From the NCBI GenBank assembly GCA_021792115.1, contig JAJYVI010000037.1:1-8518 (forward strand): a stretch of 8,518 nucleotides of DNA. Direction: 5' to 3'. Below are positions 1-7,081 of the stretch, piece after piece; within the stretch, counting starts at the first letter, position 1; each line of letters starts with the position of its first letter. The position numbers and the translations under genes are program-made. The DNA comes from Microcaldota archaeon (GTDB lineage Archaea; Micrarchaeota; Micrarchaeia; Micrarchaeales; Micrarchaeaceae). Under the pieces are notes generated by a model. It did not search any database. It was not told where the DNA came from and was given only the letters and a program-made list of their open reading frames with translations.

Positions 1-68
1 GAAAATAATTGCATGCAAATGCTAACTTTTACTTAAATTTTAAATTTAATAAAACATGTAATGTAGTT

Positions 69-100
69 AAAAAACCTGTAAGATATGCAATATTCTTACA
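69..100 (-). terminator. Hairpin plus U6 tract after atpD, likely operon terminator
   Basis: Positions 77-100 form an inverted repeat: TGTAAGATAT (77-86), loop GCA, then ATATTCTTACA (90-100), which pair as ten base pairs with one bulged base. In the minus-strand transcript this is followed by GG and then six U (69-74). It begins five bases after the atpD stop codon. The layout is that of an intrinsic terminator. Archaea mainly need only the U tract, so the hairpin may instead protect the mRNA 3' end. Confidence 0.55.
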
Positions 101-105
101 ATGCG

Positions 106-717
106 CTACTCCTTCTTAACTTTTTCCTTGAAGAATTTTAATGAGATGAACGAGCTTCTTTCTATTTCATCAAGCTTGAATGAAATATACTTTGCCTGGG
201 ATTTTATCCTTGGTATTAGCACCTGCTCCAAAGTGTTTACCCTTCTCTTTGTCTTATCTATTTCCAATGCAAGCTTCTTCAGGTTCTGCTCTCTCTTTGC
301 AATGTCTATCACTGCATCCTCAAGCTTTGAAAATTTGCTTTCAATGTCATCGATTGCAGAGCTTGTTGAGAGTATGTTGTATTCTAGCGCTGCTTTCTCC
401 TCCTTGTTGATTTCGGGTATCCTCACACCCATTATGTTCTTTATCTTTATTTTTATCGGGGCGCGCTCCTTTGCGTAGAAGCTTGCTTCCTCTATTTCAA
501 AATTTCCTATGTATGCAGAGCTTATTATGCCTGTCTTGTATGCATCCTGTAGCACCTGCGACAGGTACTGTCTGTTGTTTTTTGATTCCTTTATAAGATG
601 CAGAAACTCCATTACAAGAACCTCTTGCTTCTTTTTGAGTATTTCATAGCCTTTTCTTGCAAGTGCTGCATTCTTTTTCAGGTTTATTAGATTCATCCTT
701 GTCGGACTAAGTGCCAT
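106..717 (-). CDS. atpD: A-type ATP synthase subunit D (central rotor shaft)
   Basis: Subunit D is the coiled-coil axle that turns inside A3B3 and drives conformational change. Its 203 residues form two long helices. The N-terminal helix carries the signature SPTRMNLINLKKNAALARKG (4-23) followed by a KKKQEVL stretch. The loop region contains IKNIMGVRIPEI. The C-terminal helix carries KRRVNTLEQVLIPRIKSQAK and ERSSFISLKFFKEK, both diagnostic of V/A-type D. The ATG at 715-717 is preceded by a strong AGGAG at 723-727 with a 5-base spacer. The stop is TAG at 106-108. It is the last gene of the operon in this window: 164 bases separate it from atpB, and a terminator-like hairpin follows at once. 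Confidence 0.94.
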   Translation of the reverse strand: MALSPTRMNLINLKKNAALARKGYEILKKKQEVLVMEFLHLIKESKNNRQYLSQVLQDAYKTGIISSAYIGNFEIEEASFYAKERAPIKIKIKNIMGVRIPEINKEEKAALEYNILSTSSAIDDIESKFSKLEDAVIDIAKREQNLKKLALEIDKTKRRVNTLEQVLIPRIKSQAKYISFKLDEIERSSFISLKFFKEKVKKE

Positions 718-881
718 TCTCTCTCCTATTGTTTTTGCTTCTGCTACTTTATTGTTTTATTTTCCTTATTATTTTTTTATTTTATTATTGCCTTTTTTGC
801 TCTATTTTTTATTCCTGTGCATTGTTCTTCTGTTGTGTTTGATTGGTTTGATTAAACATAAGCGCTTTGCAGTATGATTTG
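718..881 (-). other. A-rich leader between atpB and atpD
   Basis: This is the longest gap in the window. Over 721-840 the transcript strand is about 64% A and only 10% U by hand count, so it contains no U-tract terminator, and atpB and atpD are probably co-transcribed. It ends in the strong AGGAG site of atpD. I see no stable hairpin or convincing gene in it. Confidence 0.4.
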
Positions 882-2288
882 TTATGCCTGCGCAGCACTA
901 GTTGTTTGCTTATTTTTTCTGTAGTACTTCTGCACAAACTCAGACTTTATCCTGGAAAGCTCTTCTTCTGGGAACTCTGAAATAAGATCCCATCCTATGT
1001 CAAGTGTCTGCTCAATGTCCCTGTTCTCGTCGTGCCTCTGCCCTATGAACCTATTTTCAAAGCTCTCTCCGAATTTCAGGTAAAGTCTGTCCATATCGCT
1101 GAGAGCGTCCATTCCCACTATAGAGCTCAGGTTCTTTGCCTCCTGTGCCTTTGCATATGCACTGTAAAGCTGGTCTGCAATTCCCCTATGATCCTCCCTT
1201 GTCTTGCCGCTTCCTATTCCTTGGTTCATGAGCCTTGAGAGAGAACCAAGTGGATTTACTGGTGGATAAATGCCTTTGTTGGCAAGGTCCCTGCTTAGAA
1301 ATATCTGCCCTTCTGTAATGTACCCTGTAAGGTCTGGTATCGGGTGTGTTATGTCATCTCCAGGCATCGTCACAACGTCAAGCTGCGTAATGCTAGCGTT
1401 TTTGCCCTTGATTATTCCTGCCCTTTCGAAAAGAGAGGCAAGGTCTGTGTAAGTGTATCCCGGGTACCCTCTCCTGCCAGGCACCTCGTTCTTGGCGCTA
1501 GAAAGCTCCCTCAAGGACTCTGCATAGTTTGTCATGTCGTTGAGTATCACGAGCACGTGCATGTTCTTCTCGAATGCCAAGAACTCGGCAGTGGTCAATG
1601 CGATCCTGGGCGTAAGTATCCTTTCTATGCTTGGGTCATCTGCAAAATTTATGAATGAGACTGTTCTGTTGATTGCGCCAGTCTCCTTGAATTCGTTTAT
1701 GAAATAAATAGCATCGTCATGGGTTATGCCTATGCCTGCAAACACTATTGCAAAGTTCTCGTTTGATTTCCTGGTCTTCGCCTGTCTTATTATCTGTGCT
1801 GTAAGCTGGTTATGCTGCAAGCCAGAGCTTGAAAATATTGGCAGCTTCTGCCCTCTCACAAGCGTCATAAGCCCGTCTATGGTTGATATCCCAGTCTGTA
1901 TGAAATCATTAGGCATTGACCTTGACACAGGATTCAGCGCAAGCCCGTTTATGTCCTGCCTAGTTTCGTACACAATGCCTGCCTTATAGTCTATAGGCTG
2001 AGCCTGGCCATTGAAGACCCTGCCAAGCATATCCTCAGATACTGGCATGTTGAATGTCTCTCCTGTGAATGTAACAGAGGTGTTGCTTATGTCTATCCCT
2101 GTTGTCTGCCCGAAGACCTGCACAATTGCAAATTTGCTAGTGGTTTCAATGACCTGACCAAGGATGGTTTCATTGTTCTGCAGCCGTATCCTTACAATTT
2201 CATTGTATGCTGCATTGCCTATCTTATCCACTACTATAAGCGGACCAGCAATACTTTTTAGCGTGTTGTACTCAATATTAAAGTTCAT
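882..2288 (-). CDS. atpB: A-type ATP synthase regulatory subunit B
   Basis: Subunit B alternates with A in the hexameric head and contributes residues to the A-side active site without catalysing turnover itself. Taking the ATG at 2286-2288 gives 468 residues, normal for the family. The N-terminal barrel begins NTLKSIAGPLIVV. The P-loop of A is replaced by SSSGLQHNQ (about 153-161), as expected for a non-catalytic subunit. Further matches are FADDPSIERILTPR, VPGRRGYPGYTYTDLA (about 269-284), DDITHPIPDLTGYITEGQI and SLSRLM (about 349-354), whose arginine is at the A-B interface. A longer frame exists from a GTG at 2316-2318, but that has no Shine-Dalgarno and adds an atypical HNKHKFCDK stretch. 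The chosen ATG has GTGAT just upstream. The C-terminus is a variable polar tail. Confidence 0.95.
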   Translation of the reverse strand: MNFNIEYNTLKSIAGPLIVVDKIGNAAYNEIVRIRLQNNETILGQVIETTSKFAIVQVFGQTTGIDISNTSVTFTGETFNMPVSEDMLGRVFNGQAQPIDYKAGIVYETRQDINGLALNPVSRSMPNDFIQTGISTIDGLMTLVRGQKLPIFSSSGLQHNQLTAQIIRQAKTRKSNENFAIVFAGIGITHDDAIYFINEFKETGAINRTVSFINFADDPSIERILTPRIALTTAEFLAFEKNMHVLVILNDMTNYAESLRELSSAKNEVPGRRGYPGYTYTDLASLFERAGIIKGKNASITQLDVVTMPGDDITHPIPDLTGYITEGQIFLSRDLANKGIYPPVNPLGSLSRLMNQGIGSGKTREDHRGIADQLYSAYAKAQEAKNLSSIVGMDALSDMDRLYLKFGESFENRFIGQRHDENRDIEQTLDIGWDLISEFPEEELSRIKSEFVQKYYRKNKQTTSAAQA

Positions 2289-2291
2289 TTT

Positions 2292-2296
2292 ATCAC
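2292..2296 (-). promoter_or_regulatory. Shine-Dalgarno GTGAT that fixes the ATG start of atpB
   Basis: GTGAT lies three bases upstream of the ATG at 2286-2288. The same GTGAT element precedes atpK (8007-8011). It favours the 468-residue protein over a 478-residue form starting at a GTG ten codons upstream. Confidence 0.55.
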
Positions 2297-2410
2297 AAAA
2301 TTTGTGCTTATTGTGCACATTTCTTATTAATTATATTTTGTCTATTATTCATCCTCTGTTCTTTTTTATTCATTATACTATTATTTTTTTATTGCTTTGT
2401 TTTTTATTGA

Positions 2411-5400
2411 TTATTGATTAGCTTTTAGGAGATCGCTGAATGCATTTTCAATTTTTTTCTTTGCATTCTCTGCAAATGCTGCAAACTCTTTCTCACTGAT
2501 TTCCCTCATCCTTGATATCTCCTTCTTTGCCTCTAGCTGCATTATCTTTTCAGCGCTTACTTCTTTTACAGCACTTTCTGCAAGTGTATTGAAGTGCAGG
2601 ATTAGGTCCAACATCTTATACTGCTTGTTAAGGCTGGAGAATGTGTCTATGTCATCGTATGCGCTCTGGAAAAGGAAGTTTTCCCGTATCATGCGTCCTA
2701 CTTCAAGTATTATCCTTTCAGAGTCTGGAAGCGCATCTGCGCCGACAAGCTGCACAATGTTCTTGAGCTCTGCCTCTCTCTGTAATATCTTCATTGCATA
2801 GTCTTTGTTTTCTATAAATTCCTTGCCTATATTTTTAAGGTACCAGTTTTTAAGATTTCCATCGTAAAGAGAGTAGCTGCTCAGCCAGTTTATTGATGGG
2901 AAGTGCCTTGAGCTAGCAAGCGCTGCATCAAGGGCCCAGAAGGTCTTGGTAATCCTAAGTGTTCCTTGTGACACAGGCTCTGATATATCTCCTCCAGGAG
3001 GAGAAACAGCGCCGATGATTGTTATAGATCCTTGTTTTCCATTCAATGTCTCTACCTTGCCTCCTCTTTCATAGAATTCCGCAAGCCTTTTTGGAAGATA
3101 TGCAGGATATCCTTCTTCCCCAGGCATTTCCTCAAGCCTTGCAGAGACCTCTCGCATTGCTTCTGCCCATCGCGATGTACTGTCTGCCATAACTGCAACA
3201 TCATATCCCATATCTCTGAAATACTCAGCGATTGTTATCCCAGTGTATATGCTTGCTTCCCTTGCAGCCACAGGCATGTTGCTTGTGTTTGCAATAAGTA
3301 TTGTCCTTTCCATAAGCGGTTTGCCTGTTTTTGGATCCTTTAGCTCTGGAAATTCTGTAAGCACTTCTGTCATCTCATTTCCTCTTTCCCCGCATCCTAT
3401 ATATATTATAATCTGCGCATCTGACCATTTTGCAAGCTGGTGTTGGATTACGGTGTTATGCAAAACAATTGCCCCAAATCCACCTACAAAATTGCTTCCG
3501 AATTCAGGAACTGTCACATCATACACATCTATGTTGCCATCAATTTTTTTCAAAGAAACTATCTCATCGCCGTATATATGTTCAAGCATCAATCCAGGGC
3601 CTGTAGAAGTAGGAGAGAATTCAGACTCCTTCATTGCGTCTTCTGTTTTTTCAATAAATTTTTTGTGTATCTCTACACTCTCTTTTTCATTCTTTCCAGT
3701 GTAATTATACATATTTATTCCGCTTGTGTCAGGCTTCAGATTCTTTGTTTTTACGCATGCATACATCTTGCTCATGTATTTGCTAGACAAAGGTGCTATA
3801 TCTATTGCAGTATATTCTGTTTTTGTTTCAGTCTCATATAGCTTAATCTTTTCCAGTTTCTCATATGAAGTTTTATCTAATGTATTTGTGAGAAGGGCAT
3901 AAAATTGGACCAGATTTTCTTTTCCTTTTATAACTATTTTATTATCAAATTTATCCATAATTTGTGTTTTCATGGAGTGCATAATGCCCATTCTAGTCAG
4001 TATATATGATAGCTGTATGTTTAATTTGTTGCTTGCTGTGCTTAATTCTATTTTATCAGAGCTGAATGTTCCATTCCAAAGATAATATGCTCTCATAAAG
4101 TTATATATGCTACTGTCGCTTGACTGCATAAGAAGTTTTGGGATTTGTTTTGTTCTTGCATTATCTCCAACTCCTAGAAATTTAATAAAGTCAACAAGCA
4201 CCACGCTATGCATTAACACATTTGGCGTCTTATTTTCCTGCATTTCAAGTTTTCCGTCTAATCCAAATAAAATTTTGCCAAGTTCAATTACTCTATTGAG
4301 TAATGTTTCATCTGAGTTTGTATAAACAACTGTTTTATTGCTCCTTATATACCCCTGTGCTACAAAATGGCCAATGAATTCTGCTAATTCTGGAGTAATT
4401 CTGGAAGGTATTATAATTTTTTTTCTGGACCCCAAATCATAATTTCTTCCAAATTTTATTGCTTTATCCTTATTTGTCAATTGTATTTTTCTTGCAGATG
4501 CAATGTAGTCTCCTATTTTAAGATCCTTTGCCATTGTTTCAATTATTTCGCCATTTTCTCCTATCTTGAATAGTTTGTGTACAGGAGTTATTTTTGCTTT
4601 TCTTCCTGTTCTTGTTTTAATTTCTATTACTGAATCGCTCTTGCCCTTATATATATATTTTGATATACTTTTGACTATTTTTTGATTTACAAATGAATTC
4701 AACTCTATAGGTCTCTCAGTTTCAAGCAATGTCTCAAAATATGTCTGTACGATCACTTTTGAATTTCTACTGTTTGCATTGTATAATTCTTCCATAGTAA
4801 TTATATTTCCATCGGCCATCATTACAGGAGTATCCCCTGTTACACATTTCCCAGTCCCGAAGGCCCCTGGCACTGCTGCAGTGCCTCCTTTTGCAATTGG
4901 AAAGAAAGTATCCACGACTCTTTGGCCTGTTACTAGAGGCTCGTCGACCATAAGTTTGTTTTTATATTTTCCTGCTTTCCTAACTGCACGCATCTGCATC
5001 ATTGGAATTTCTATTTTTTTGCTTCCATCCTTTATTGTTGCAACTGTCTGCGTTATTGTCATTTTGCCGGATTTCAGTTCATCAAGCTTTCCCTTGATCC
5101 CTGGTGGTACCATAATGTAATGCTTGATTATGTCTGTTTCCTGCACATACCCTAGTATATCACCTTCCTTTATCTCTGTATTTCTCTTCAGGTCTTTATT
5201 TGCAACAAAGTTCCATTTCTTTTTCAGGTCAAGCGAGTTTATTGATATGCCTTTTGAAATATATGCTCCTGATTCTTTTTTAATTTTTTCTAGCGGCCTT
5301 TGAATTCCATCATATATATTGGCGATAAGGCCAGGGCCGAGATTCACTGAAAGAGGGTGCTCTGTAGTCTCCACCTTTTCACCAGGCCTTATGCCTGCTG

Positions 5401-5557
5401 TGTCCTCATAAACTTGGATTATTGCTTTGTCTTCATTAAGCTGTATTATCTCCCCTATAAGGCTGCTATCTCCAACCTTTACAACATCATACATTTTTGC
5501 GCCAAGCATTTTGTTTGCAATTACAATAGGTCCTGAAACCTTTTCAATTATTCCCAA
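2411..5557 (-). CDS. atpA: A-type ATP synthase catalytic subunit A, interrupted by an intein
   Basis: This is the catalytic subunit, which binds and hydrolyses or makes ATP in the A3B3 head. The frame encodes 1048 residues; removing the intein (238-701) leaves 584, the usual size. In order come the N-terminal barrel (1 to about 75, SGPIVIA), the A-specific non-homologous insert (about 110-200), and the Walker A motif GAFGTGK (231-237), completed by Thr702 after splicing. Next are the catalytic loop CGERGNEM (722-729, Glu724), Walker B VMADSTSRWAEAMRE (789-803), EEMPGEEGYPAYLPKRL (809-825), SPPGGDISEPV (852-862) and a helical C-terminal domain. The start is TTG at 5555-5557, preceded by GGTG with a 5-base spacer; an in-frame TGA at 5576-5578 and no intervening ATG leave no better start. 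Until the intein is removed the P-loop is split, so the precursor should be inactive. Confidence 0.97.
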   Translation of the reverse strand: MGIIEKVSGPIVIANKMLGAKMYDVVKVGDSSLIGEIIQLNEDKAIIQVYEDTAGIRPGEKVETTEHPLSVNLGPGLIANIYDGIQRPLEKIKKESGAYISKGISINSLDLKKKWNFVANKDLKRNTEIKEGDILGYVQETDIIKHYIMVPPGIKGKLDELKSGKMTITQTVATIKDGSKKIEIPMMQMRAVRKAGKYKNKLMVDEPLVTGQRVVDTFFPIAKGGTAAVPGAFGTGKCVTGDTPVMMADGNIITMEELYNANSRNSKVIVQTYFETLLETERPIELNSFVNQKIVKSISKYIYKGKSDSVIEIKTRTGRKAKITPVHKLFKIGENGEIIETMAKDLKIGDYIASARKIQLTNKDKAIKFGRNYDLGSRKKIIIPSRITPELAEFIGHFVAQGYIRSNKTVVYTNSDETLLNRVIELGKILFGLDGKLEMQENKTPNVLMHSVVLVDFIKFLGVGDNARTKQIPKLLMQSSDSSIYNFMRAYYLWNGTFSSDKIELSTASNKLNIQLSYILTRMGIMHSMKTQIMDKFDNKIVIKGKENLVQFYALLTNTLDKTSYEKLEKIKLYETETKTEYTAIDIAPLSSKYMSKMYACVKTKNLKPDTSGINMYNYTGKNEKESVEIHKKFIEKTEDAMKESEFSPTSTGPGLMLEHIYGDEIVSLKKIDGNIDVYDVTVPEFGSNFVGGFGAIVLHNTVIQHQLAKWSDAQIIIYIGCGERGNEMTEVLTEFPELKDPKTGKPLMERTILIANTSNMPVAAREASIYTGITIAEYFRDMGYDVAVMADSTSRWAEAMREVSARLEEMPGEEGYPAYLPKRLAEFYERGGKVETLNGKQGSITIIGAVSPPGGDISEPVSQGTLRITKTFWALDAALASSRHFPSINWLSSYSLYDGNLKNWYLKNIGKEFIENKDYAMKILQREAELKNIVQLVGADALPDSERIILEVGRMIRENFLFQSAYDDIDTFSSLNKQYKMLDLILHFNTLAESAVKEVSAEKIMQLEAKKEISRMREISEKEFAAFAENAKKKIENAFSDLLKANQ
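3455..4846 (-). mobile_element. Intein in the Walker A motif of AtpA, 464 residues, with LAGLIDADG endonuclease
   Basis: The element occupies AtpA residues 238-701 and adds no frameshift. The N-terminal splicing block is CVTGDTPVMMADG, with Cys1 as nucleophile (codon 4844-4846). Block B holds TPVH at intein residues 87-90, and the next block AKDLKIGDYIASARKI is also typical. The C-terminal blocks are VYDVTVPEFGSNFVGG and AIVLHN, ending in His-Asn (Asn codon 3455-3457), with Thr as the +1 residue. All residues needed for splicing are present. The insertion site, between Lys and Thr of the P-loop, is the one known in Thermoplasma and Thermococcales VMA inteins and differs from the yeast VMA1 site. 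Hand counts of sampled 60-base rows give about 20-35% G+C here, against about 47-55% in extein rows at 2941 and 3121. Confidence 0.95.
3818..4405 (-). other. Degenerate LAGLIDADG homing-endonuclease domain inside the AtpA intein
   Basis: This covers about AtpA residues 385-580. The first LAGLIDADG helix is LAEFIGHFVAQGYI (391-404) and the second is FMRAYYLWNGTFS (487-499). Between them is the usual basic segment ARTKQIPKLL (467-476), and after the second helix comes LSYILTRMGI. In active enzymes each helix ends in Asp or Glu before Gly. Here these are Gln401 (codon CAG at 4355-4357) and Asn495 (codon AAT at 4073-4075). In the yeast VMA1 endonuclease PI-SceI the equivalent Asp218 and Asp326 are essential, so this domain is probably inactive. 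A downstream stretch (about 581-640, including INMYNYTGKN) resembles a worn helix-turn-helix-like segment found in other archaeal inteins; that last point is tentative. Domain limits are approximate. Confidence 0.8.
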
Positions 5558-5681
5558 AATAACACCGTGATAACTTCAAATTTTAATTTTTTATTTTATT
5601 GTTTTTTAGTTTTTTATTGTTCTATTTTATATCTAATTTATATTTAGTTATAGCCAGTTTTATGCTTCCCTCTTTACTAAA
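5558..5681 (-). other. A-rich leader between atpF and atpA
   Basis: This 124-base gap has no coding frame. Its minus strand is dominated by A runs of the AATAAAAAA type. TATA-like stretches (5624-5633 and about 5636-5646) lie 65-90 bases ahead of the atpA start and could be an internal promoter, but in such AT-rich DNA they are weak evidence. Confidence 0.35.
5563..5566 (-). promoter_or_regulatory. Shine-Dalgarno GGTG that fixes the TTG start of atpA
   Basis: The transcript reads GGTG then five bases (ttatt as DNA) then TTG. It matches the archaeal anti-Shine-Dalgarno complement GGAGGTGAT in part. The frame is closed by TGA eight codons upstream and no ATG intervenes, so this site supports TTG as the start. 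Confidence 0.6.
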
Positions 5682-6020
5682 TTATATCTTTATGTCGATG
5701 CCTATTGCTTTAAGTATTATTTTTCTGAGCGTATCCTGGTGCATATCTTCTTCGTTATATCCAGGTACCTCTATTATGAGCGGCCTAACAGTTTTGTTTA
5801 TCATGTCTATTGTCTTGCTGTTTTTTATATTTTTTATTATTTTTTGGTTCACGACAATGATCCCTATTTCAGGATTATTTATTAACTCTTTCAGCATTGC
5901 TTCCACGTTTGTTTCCTCTCCATAGGTCTTTTTGTCTCCAAGCAGCCTAAAGCCCGCGCGCAAGATGTCATCTCCAATGACTGCTATTTTATAATTATAA
6001 TTCTCACTGTCCTCTGCCAT
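5682..6020 (-). CDS. atpF: A-type ATP synthase subunit F (central stalk)
   Basis: Subunit F binds subunit D to form the rotating central shaft. The 112 residues show the Rossmann-like family fold. They begin with a polar stretch of about 9 residues, then the strand-loop KIAVIGDDILRAGFRLLG (about residues 11-28) characteristic of V/A-type F. A second strand, IGIIVVNQKI, follows near residue 53, and a third, PLIIEVPGY, near residue 80. The ATG at 6018-6020 overlaps the atpC stop as TAATG. There is no strong Shine-Dalgarno ahead of it, so translation is probably coupled to atpC. A 124-base A-rich gap separates it from atpA. Length is typical for the family. Confidence 0.93.
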   Translation of the reverse strand: MAEDSENYNYKIAVIGDDILRAGFRLLGDKKTYGEETNVEAMLKELINNPEIGIIVVNQKIIKNIKNSKTIDMINKTVRPLIIEVPGYNEEDMHQDTLRKIILKAIGIDIKI

Positions 6021-7075
6021 TAAACCAACATTGCTGATAATTCTGTTTTGTTTAAATTGTACTGCACTGCCTTTACTATAAGCCTAAGCATTGATACTTC
6101 TATCTCTTTTTGGTACATATATTCAAATATAGTGCCAAAGCAGAGCACAGAGTGTCTAAGAGACTTATTGCTCATTTCAAATATTTCTTTTCTCATCTTT
6201 ATTTCAAAATATAGCAGGTTGCCTGTTTTTTTATAATCCTCAAGTGCTGACTTGAGATCAAATCTACTGATCTGCTGCACAAGTTCGTCTATATCCTTTG
6301 ATGATTCGAAAGCGCTCATAAGCGAGTTTTCATCGCTAAAACCTCTGCTTATTAGAAATGGCTTTATCCTCTCAAATGAAAGCCCCCCTTTTTTTGCTCG
6401 CAATAGGCTCATAATATTCTTCATTTCTATTTCGTTTCTTATTATCATATATATACTATGCTCCTCATTACCTAACTCAAAAAGCATTCTGCCTATATTT
6501 TCATAATATGCCTTGTCTAGCTCAATGTTAACCTCAAGTATGCTGTGGCTTTTTTTGTATGTCTCGATTCCCCGCTGTAATATTCCTTTATATGGTGAAT
6601 TAACTGTGTATTTTACTAGAAGATCCTCAACATTTGCAGACTCCTCCATTGCTTGCCTTATAAATGCAGAGTTGTAGAAATTTGTATTTATTAAATATTT
6701 AGAGATGGTGTCTGGTTTTTGCACCCTATCTTTTGCTTCAAGTGAGAGCTTTATATTGTAAAGATCCCATTTTGCGATATAAGAAATCATTACCTTTTTT
6801 TTCAGCAAAGGCGTTATATCTGAAAGGCGGTTTATACTTTCTCCAAGATTTTTGCTTAATGCGAAGTCTATCATTTCAGTTGTTATGTCCATGCCCCCAA
6901 AGTCTTCAAGGCTTTTTTTGTATTCTGTATTTATCAAGATAGACAGGATTGAATGTATGTCACTTGCATTGCTAATGCCCTGCATTGCGGCCTTGCTTAT
7001 TAATTTTGACTCGATTGCTTTCACATATGCATTAGAATATCCATATAAAACCGCTGCGCCATATCCTGTGTTCAC
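6020..7075 (-). CDS. atpC: A-type ATP synthase subunit C (rotor-ring adaptor, AC39 family)
   Basis: Subunit C is the funnel-shaped all-helical protein that connects the D/F shaft to the c-ring. The N-terminal segment GYGAAVLYGYSNAYVKAIES matches the family start (Tyr-Gly-Tyr, then a helix leading to Lys-Leu-Ile). The rest is almost entirely helical, with the usual internal pseudo-repeats, and the length (351 residues) is normal. The first possible start is a GTG at 7082-7084 (354 residues), but that GTG is itself part of AGGTG (7082-7086). This sits six bases ahead of a second in-frame GTG at 7073-7075, so I chose the second. The stop TAA shares one base with the atpF start (TAATG), which suggests translational coupling. 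Function follows from family and position. Confidence 0.9.
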   Translation of the reverse strand: MNTGYGAAVLYGYSNAYVKAIESKLISKAAMQGISNASDIHSILSILINTEYKKSLEDFGGMDITTEMIDFALSKNLGESINRLSDITPLLKKKVMISYIAKWDLYNIKLSLEAKDRVQKPDTISKYLINTNFYNSAFIRQAMEESANVEDLLVKYTVNSPYKGILQRGIETYKKSHSILEVNIELDKAYYENIGRMLFELGNEEHSIYMIIRNEIEMKNIMSLLRAKKGGLSFERIKPFLISRGFSDENSLMSAFESSKDIDELVQQISRFDLKSALEDYKKTGNLLYFEIKMRKEIFEMSNKSLRHSVLCFGTIFEYMYQKEIEVSMLRLIVKAVQYNLNKTELSAMLV

Positions 7076-7081
7076 GTTTCG

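Noticed and set aside
9..18. Perfect palindrome TTGCATGCAA near the left edge.
   Set aside because: It is a single short copy with no context; GCATGC cores also occur by chance elsewhere (near 3755 and 7728).
809..859. A 16-codon minus-strand frame (ATG at 857-859, TAA at 809-811), rich in Gln and Asn, between atpB and atpD.
   Set aside because: It has no Shine-Dalgarno and its composition simply reflects the A-rich spacer, so it is likely chance.
2289..2318. N-terminal extension of AtpB from GTG at 2316-2318 (478 residues).
   Set aside because: There is no ribosome-binding site, the ten added residues do not resemble the family, and the ATG at 2286-2288 has GTGAT just upstream.
2404..2420. 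Short tandem repeat TTATTGA x2 plus TTA at the end of atpA.
   Set aside because: Two seven-base units in AT-rich DNA next to a stop codon are expected by chance.
5624..5646. TATA-like stretches ahead of atpA on the minus strand, suggesting an internal promoter.
   Set aside because: The whole spacer is AT-rich, no clear BRE element is visible, and similar stretches occur in every gap, so it is not called as a promoter.
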